Shown: one piece after another, positions 58,656 to 64,000 of the stretch
How positions within the stretch are numbered: the first letter of the stretch is position 1
How the letters are laid out: each line of letters starts with the position of its first letter
NCBI RefSeq assembly: GCF_000143415.4
Contig: NW_003314262.1
Coordinates: 4,899,131-4,963,130 of the forward strand
Direction of reading: 5' to 3'
Length of the DNA: 64,000 nt
DNA from: Selaginella moellendorffii
Taxonomy: Eukaryota > Streptophyta > Lycopodiopsida > Selaginellales > Selaginellaceae
Notes under the pieces: generated by a model
Seen by the model: only the letters and a program-made list of their open reading frames with translations
Databases searched by the model: none
Told to the model about the DNA's origin: nothing
Program-made: the position numbers and the translations under genes

Positions 58656-60266
58656 TTACTTATGTCTTTTACAATTTAATTTACCACAAACTGAGCCTTG
58701 GTACTTCCCTTTTTTAAATTTCCATGTGCAAGTCTTAACTTGTAGCTGAACAGGAGTGTTTGCCATCCCCATAGTGGCTACAGCAGTGCTCGCTATAGTA
58801 GTGTTCATAGTAGTTATAGCAGCAGTAGTAGATGTAGCAGTAGCAGTAGATGTAGCAGCAGCAGCAGCAGGAGCAATAGATGTAGCAGTAGCAGTAGATG
58901 TAGCAGCAGCAGCTGTAGTCAAAGCTATCTTTGGTGCTTGCGGTAGTTTTGCAGGGACATCTTCATGTGCAGCAACAACATCGTTTGCAGCATCATGTAT
59001 TCGCGCTGTCAAATAGCTGCATGCAACATTCCGCAAATGCTTGCAAAGAACATGTGAAGCTCCTCCATAATTGAAAACACATCCCGTGCTCGCACCAAAT
59101 GGGACGATATGTTCACTCTTCGCACCCAAAATGACGTTCATGAATTTTCTCACTTGACTACAGTCTAGCGTCGAAATGAAAGCCACTAGTCGGTCTTCAT
59201 AGCTGTCCATTACTTCATGTAGATCTGTCTCATTATCTATCATCAGGAATTTGATGCATTTTCCACACATATCAGAGTTCACAGCATTTAGACCAAAATG
59301 CCGGACTAAACAAGTGTACTCATTATCAGAGAGCTCAGGGCGGGCACAAATGTGGGGGATTCTACCAGGCGCCTCTGGTGGCCGTATCTCGGTTAAATCT
59401 GTCACAAAGAGACTGATATGCAGAGAAAGGATTGGTCTTAACGCTTTGTCCATAACTCCTCCACCGTCAATAATGAAAATGATAGTCTCTGACAAATCGC
59501 TCACCCATTCGGCTATTTTCTCCATGTCCCTTCCAATTCTAGCAAGGGACTCAAGCTTGATAGGATCATGGAGGAATGTAAAGACAAGAGATGCGTAGAA
59601 AACATCAGCTGGGATGAGCTTATAATCCTGATACGGTAGCAGGCATACAGGTTTTCTAGCATCAAGGCCATCTTTCACAGCTTCTGTCCCGTCAGGGCTT
59701 AAATGCCTACCTCTGGCATTTGTATCTGCTGAAGAAGAAGAAGCACAAAATTCTTGAATTTGGCATACATTAACACCGTCTTTCTGCAAAGACATGGCAC
59801 CGACTCCATGCAGGTTAGTGTCCGTGTTCTCTACTCGTTCTGCATCTTCTGGAGCTTTTAGCTTGTCATTTGTAGCATCAAGGCCCAAATGCCCGGTCTG
59901 AGTATGTGCTGCAGGGCAGCCTAAATGCCACAAGTGGCAAAACAATACAACTCCTAGAACCCGTTTGCCACACCCGGACGGCCCCCCAAGAACGAGTTTC
60001 TCTCTAGCTCGCATTTTTGAGACCCTTTCTGCAACTTCTACAAATTGTTCTCGCCCCATGTACCGCACCTGACCCACAAGATGAAATGCCGGGTATGGGA
60101 ACTCAATGGGCTTGCCCGAGGGATCTGCCAGATTCTTGCCCCAGAACAAGCTACAAATCAGATCTCCTGTCTCCCTGGAGAAGTTTAGGATCTTTTGATC
60201 CATGGAAGAAAAGCCTATGCGGAGTGGCCAAGCAGTCCTGTGTAGCTGGTGTGAAGAGGAGAGCAT
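58656..60266 (-). CDS. Divergent P-loop NTPase with C-terminal Cys/His motif
   Basis: Intronless frame of 536 residues from the ATG at 60266; the in-frame ATG at 60203 (MDQKILNFSRETGD) may be the real start, because the first 21 codons overlap the relict at 60200-60390. Features in order: YMGREQFVEVAERV, a modified Walker A VLGGPSGCGKRVLG (Arg instead of Ser/Thr after Lys), a hydrophilic insert, a Walker-B-like strand ETIIFIIDGGG, a helical region (LVRHFGLNAVNSDMCGKCIK), a low-complexity Ala/Thr/Ser stretch (about 58790-58930), and a short Cys/His end CTWKFKKGKYQG then CGKLNCKRHK. The same GR-x-F and P-loop layout as in 52584-54180 points to one family. The P-loop change and missing Asp-Glu make ATP hydrolysis doubtful. 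Function unknown. Confidence 0.65.
   Translation of the reverse strand: MLSSSHQLHRTAWPLRIGFSSMDQKILNFSRETGDLICSLFWGKNLADPSGKPIEFPYPAFHLVGQVRYMGREQFVEVAERVSKMRAREKLVLGGPSGCGKRVLGVVLFCHLWHLGCPAAHTQTGHLGLDATNDKLKAPEDAERVENTDTNLHGVGAMSLQKDGVNVCQIQEFCASSSSADTNARGRHLSPDGTEAVKDGLDARKPVCLLPYQDYKLIPADVFYASLVFTFLHDPIKLESLARIGRDMEKIAEWVSDLSETIIFIIDGGGVMDKALRPILSLHISLFVTDLTEIRPPEAPGRIPHICARPELSDNEYTCLVRHFGLNAVNSDMCGKCIKFLMIDNETDLHEVMDSYEDRLVAFISTLDCSQVRKFMNVILGAKSEHIVPFGASTGCVFNYGGASHVLCKHLRNVACSYLTARIHDAANDVVAAHEDVPAKLPQAPKIALTTAAAATSTATATSIAPAAAAATSTATATSTTAAITTMNTTIASTAVATMGMANTPVQLQVKTCTWKFKKGKYQGSVCGKLNCKRHK
58785..58930. repeat. Degenerate trinucleotide repeat inside the NTPase gene
   Basis: Repeats of agcagtagcagtagatgtag type (gca/gta/gat triplets), with two near-identical blocks of about 50 bases. 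On the minus strand it codes the Ala/Thr/Ser tract. Confidence 0.85.
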
Positions 60267-60390
60267 CTAAATCAACTTCATGGGCACTGCCGCCTTTGTC
60301 ACAAGCCTAGCACCTGCCGTGGATGCATCAACGGCACGGACGCCACACTCGTTGCCCTTCTCACGACGCAAAAGCGATGCAACGTAAGTC
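60200..60390 (+). pseudogene. Relict of a third NTPase paralogue
   Basis: On the plus strand KKSLCGVAKQSC (about 60206) and, in another frame, FMGTAAFVTSLAPAV (about 60278) match KSLCGVAEQQLC and FMGRACFRDAAAFVTSLAPG of the broken gene at 52584-54180. The nucleotide match continues over gcttgtgacaaaggcggcag and the gcgtcgtgagaa part in inverted orientation. The segment that would hold the Walker A is deleted. It overlaps the 5' end of the minus-strand NTPase gene. Confidence 0.7.
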
Positions 60391-63379
60391 GTAGGGCGTT
60401 CTGCTCTGTTCTAACAAACAACCCCCCAGTCCAACTTGGCCGTGGCTTGCCGTCGTGAAGACCATGGACCTCAAGTCTAGAACCACCCTGAGAAGCTTGC
60501 ACGACACCTTCTCGCGACACAAATAGCCTGACCTGACCTGTAAGTATTGTTCTTTTAAGGACAAAAAGCAAAAATAAGGACAAACAAGCCCTGGAATTGC
60601 GCAGCAACTTAACTGGTGATTCTCCTGAAAGATATTGTCACCATAGAAAATTTTAAAGGATAAATGGGGATAAAATAACCATTAAAACTATTTCATCAAA
60701 CAATTAACTTAAAGGAGACAGATAAGATGTTAAATAGGCTATGTATTAGGTATCCATACATACATTTTTTCTCTTATGGAGTATCCACAAATGGTAAATA
60801 TCCTCTTGTAGAGTATTCATAGGTGAAGGTATCCACTATAAAACTATAGTACTGGTGGATGACTAAATGCCTCATAAAAATGGAACTCTAGAGTGGGTGG
60901 AACATTTAGAATCTACATCCAAATAATTGATTTAGTAATATAATTTTTGCTTAAGATAAATATTAACATTCCTTAATTATTCACCAAGCATAATTTATAT
61001 TATAAATAGCATTATATTTACAAGAAATATAATTATATTACATTTAGATATTATTCAAATATTTATAAGTGGGAAAGATAATATCTTATAGCATTGTGTC
61101 AATCGAAGAGCATTGTCAAGGGTTACTAGGGCAAGAACATCTCAAGAGTTACTAGGGCAAGTGCATATAGAAGTTCTAAAAAATCTTGATGAGATGTTAA
61201 CCACAGCATACTAACTTGTTCCACTATCATAATCATAATATTATGATATTAGGTATACTTGTTGGTGGATCATGGTATTGGTGCTATTGCATGGGGCCTA
61301 GGCTGGCAATGCTGGGTGGAAGTGCCAATTAACATGTCCAAATGTGTACTTAAGATGTTTAAGAGAACACTCTAATCCACACAAGTGGCTTTGTAAGCTC
61401 CTAAATTTAAACTTCTTAAGAAGTTAATATTATTAAAACCCAAAAAAAATTAACCCTAACTTTAACTAATTGAAAAAAGAGATGCATTCTTGAGCTCTTT
61501 TTCTCTATATTTGAACTTTTATAAATTACCTTTCAATTCATCCTTTTTAGTTGTTTACACCACTATACCATTATTGTGCTATCCCTTAAAAACATGTGAG
61601 AAACTTGCATTAACATTGAGCATTATCCCAAGAATAATAATATAAGCAGCCAAAGAGAATAATTCAATAAATGATCCATAAAAGTTAAAATATAAAGGGA
61701 AATGATTTATAAATAAGCATGTACCCTTTTTTTTAAACAGTTAAAAGTTTTATGTTAGTTAGGGATAAATGTCCTTGGGTTTGAATAATTATTAGGTTAA
61801 TTAACGTTTCAAGAAGTTCAAATTCAAAAGCTTATAAATAGGTGGCAATTACCATAAATTGATCAAACCAATAGTATATATCATCCTTAGATCTTTAGAG
61901 CAATTGAACATTGCTCTTCATTTGCAACTTTAATAACTTCTTCAACACCAACAATGGCTTCTTACTTCTAAACTAAAGATTAGTACTCTAATAAAGTTTG
62001 ATGACTTCAGATTTTTATGCAATCTAACTGATATTCCATTGTGATTTTTTATGTGGGGCTGATTAGATCTCTTCTTATTAGGATGCCTTTTTCTTGATTC
62101 TCTATAGTGCATTTAAATTTGAACCTTTACATCATGAAATGATACTTAAATAGCTTATAAGCACTAAATCCCTATATCTAACACTTACATGCAAAATAGT
62201 GTTAAATAGAGTTTCATAAGTTTAGTATACTAGTGATCTAACATGAGGAGGTGGGTAATATATTGACTAGTATAGAATGAAGATTGGGCAAAGGAGTTCT
62301 GCAAATAGGTATAATTTTACATATAAAGAGGTATAGCTGAGTCTATTTATACATAATACTTTAAGTTAAGTGGTATAAATAAAAGCTTAATTAGATTTAT
62401 AACACAAAAGAAAACATTTATTTATATAAAACTTATATAAGACTTTGTGCATACATTTGCTCTAGCCAAAGAGGCCCTAGATCCATCTAACACTTACCAT
62501 AAATTAAGGCAATTTACTTTCTATAATGTTCTTTGGCTAGCTTAAAGTTACAAGACAATGCCTCTCCCACTTGTAACTACATATGCTTTAACTTCCTTTC
62601 CTGTGAGGGATAGTCTTGTCCCAATGGCAATTAATGCTGTTGCTACTTGTGTATGAGGATAAGGACAAAGATATTGTCATGGCCATAATGTTCATTATTG
62701 GATGTGTGATAAAGTTGGCCACACATTCAGTAATATTAGTGTTTTCCAAATTGTTATCTTTCATTTCTTAGGTGGAGGCATTAGTATCAACAATGTGTAA
62801 TTAATACTACTATAATAGAAGGATTTGATACAAAAATTCTTTGGAGAAACAAAGAATTATATGAGTAATGAAGGGCTTTTGTATAAATAAGTTAATGAGC
62901 CTTTCATCCTTCTTTCAAGAGTACTATAAAGGGTCCACTTAGCACTAGTTTATTTAGTGTTTTGCTTTCTAAGTTCATTTTTATAACAAGATGTCTTTGT
63001 AATCCTTTCTACATTGGTCAATACAAATTCAAGTTTATTGTCTATTGCTCAGTTTATTGCCATACATTGTCATCTATATTTACATTATATAGTAGAGTTA
63101 ATCTTCATTCTTTATAGCAATAACTGTACACATGTGTGTGCATAAGATAAAATAGACCTAATTATGTATATGGTGATTATTATTTTAAGCTTCAATCATT
63201 AAAGGTGGTGTTAAATTATATATTTCACTTCAACCTTGGTATGGATTGATTGTAGTGTAGTCATGTAAGTATAACTTTAAAGCTTCTCCCTCTTCTCTTA
63301 TATTTTTTTATATCTCTTATTCTACTTTATCCTTTTATTTTTACCTTCATATTCATTTTCTTTTATTGTGTTTCTTACT
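60391..63379. other. AT-rich, gene-poor stretch
   Basis: Many stops in all frames. No coding or RNA feature recognised. Composition is like the retroelement remnants at both ends of the window. Confidence 0.5.
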
Positions 63380-64000
63380 TGATCTTTTGTTCCTTCTTTA
63401 GATCTTTTAGATGGTCTTTATGTTATGGCAGTTGATCAGCTCAAGGAGAAGTATATTGATCTTTTCAACTTTAACCTCTCTTCTCAAACTAAGATTGCCA
63501 TACATCATCCTATTCTCATTGCTTAATCAAAATTCTTGTTTGGTTTTGATCACTAAAGGAGATCAAGATTTTATAAATTAATATTAAGGAGATGTTAGAG
63601 AAGGATGTTATCAAAAAATTTCAGAATCCTTGTACATGTAAACTTCATATTATGATAAAGCCTAATGGAAGTATTTGATTTTGGATTAAATATCATCTAT
63701 TGAATAATATAACTATTCTAAATGTATGTTTACTTCCTCACATTGTTGATCTTTGGGCAAAGTTGTTGATTCATTAAGTTGGATTTCGCTTTTTGGTGCT
63801 GGTAGATGCTGATAGTCAAGAAGGATATTCATTCTGTACATTATTTGGATTGTATGTGTTGTTTAGTTTGAATAATACTTTAACAACTTTCTAATGGATG
63901 ATGAATAAAATTCTCTATAATATGTTAGAGGTGATTGATCATGTCTTGATCCACTCAGAGGGGATGTGGGAAGCACATGTTTATAATACTTATGGATTAG
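63380..64000 (+). mobile_element. Decayed Ty3/gypsy reverse transcriptase, cut by the window end
   Basis: Translation with stops gives EMLEKDVIKKFQNPCTCKLH, IMIKPNGSI, WIKYHLLNNITILNVCLLPH and IDHVLIHSEGMWEAHVYNTY, in the order of the gypsy RT palm and fingers (EM-x-x-G-x-I, K-x-DGS-WR, D-YR-LN, then the Y-x-DD-x-LI-S region with the DD lost). In-frame TAA/TAG codons often stand where Gln or Arg is expected. Same strand as the element at 1-2200. Confidence 0.8.

Overview
The window reads as nuclear DNA of a vascular plant with very small introns (mostly about 50-60 bp) and closely packed genes. Those traits, the plant-specific families present (PLS-type PPR, CDPK, group C bZIP, SKU5-like oxidase, BIR-type receptor kinase) and the decayed Ty3/gypsy elements suggest a lycophyte of the Selaginella type. 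That assignment is inference; no search was run.

Layout. Positions 1-6.5 kb hold a badly decayed, AT-rich Ty3/gypsy element with a probable polypurine tract and LTR start near 6.48 kb. From 7.5 to 9 kb there is an intact hevein-like chitin-binding peptide gene (minus strand) and an upstream, frame-broken relative. From 9 to 14.6 kb is a gene-fragment zone: an orphan exon, an inverted partial copy of the neighbouring oxidase gene, an LTR-like repeat and remains of an NTPase-like gene. From 14.7 to 52.2 kb is the gene-rich core: FAD-dependent DAO-type oxidoreductase (-), PPR protein (-), FHA/coiled-coil protein (-), LRR receptor pseudokinase (-), group C bZIP (-), CDPK (-), SKU5-like multicopper oxidase (-), a full-size ABCG transporter with a PDZ-like insert (+), YODA-type MAPKKK (+), GID8 (-), AIG1/FAR-17a membrane protein (+), a RING-like protein (+), a SETD9-like SET protein (-) and a FAM135-like lipase (-). 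From 52.5 to 60.4 kb are two members of a divergent P-loop NTPase family (one broken, one open), a third fragment of that family, and a broken C-terminal piece of TRS120/TRAPPC9. From 60.4 to 64 kb is AT-rich DNA ending in a decayed gypsy reverse transcriptase that runs off the window.

The genes do not form one pathway. The core is ordinary plant housekeeping and signalling: BIR-type pseudokinase, CDPK and MAPKKK in signalling; GID8 in the CTLH ubiquitin ligase; SKU5-like oxidase at the wall; bZIP, FHA and SET proteins in the nucleus. GID8 and AIG1 are divergent with about 100 bp between start codons, and AIG1, the RING-like gene and several others are spaced by 60-300 bp.

The most unusual gene is the ABCG transporter at 33.0-38.5 kb. 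It carries a PDZ-like domain between the first nucleotide-binding domain and the first membrane domain, has degenerate ABC signature motifs in both halves, uses a probable GC-AG intron, and has one in-frame TGA. The next most notable are the ten-cysteine hevein-like peptide with an extra N-terminal cysteine pair, and the NTPase whose C-terminus carries a short Cys/His motif like those common in giant-virus-type proteins.
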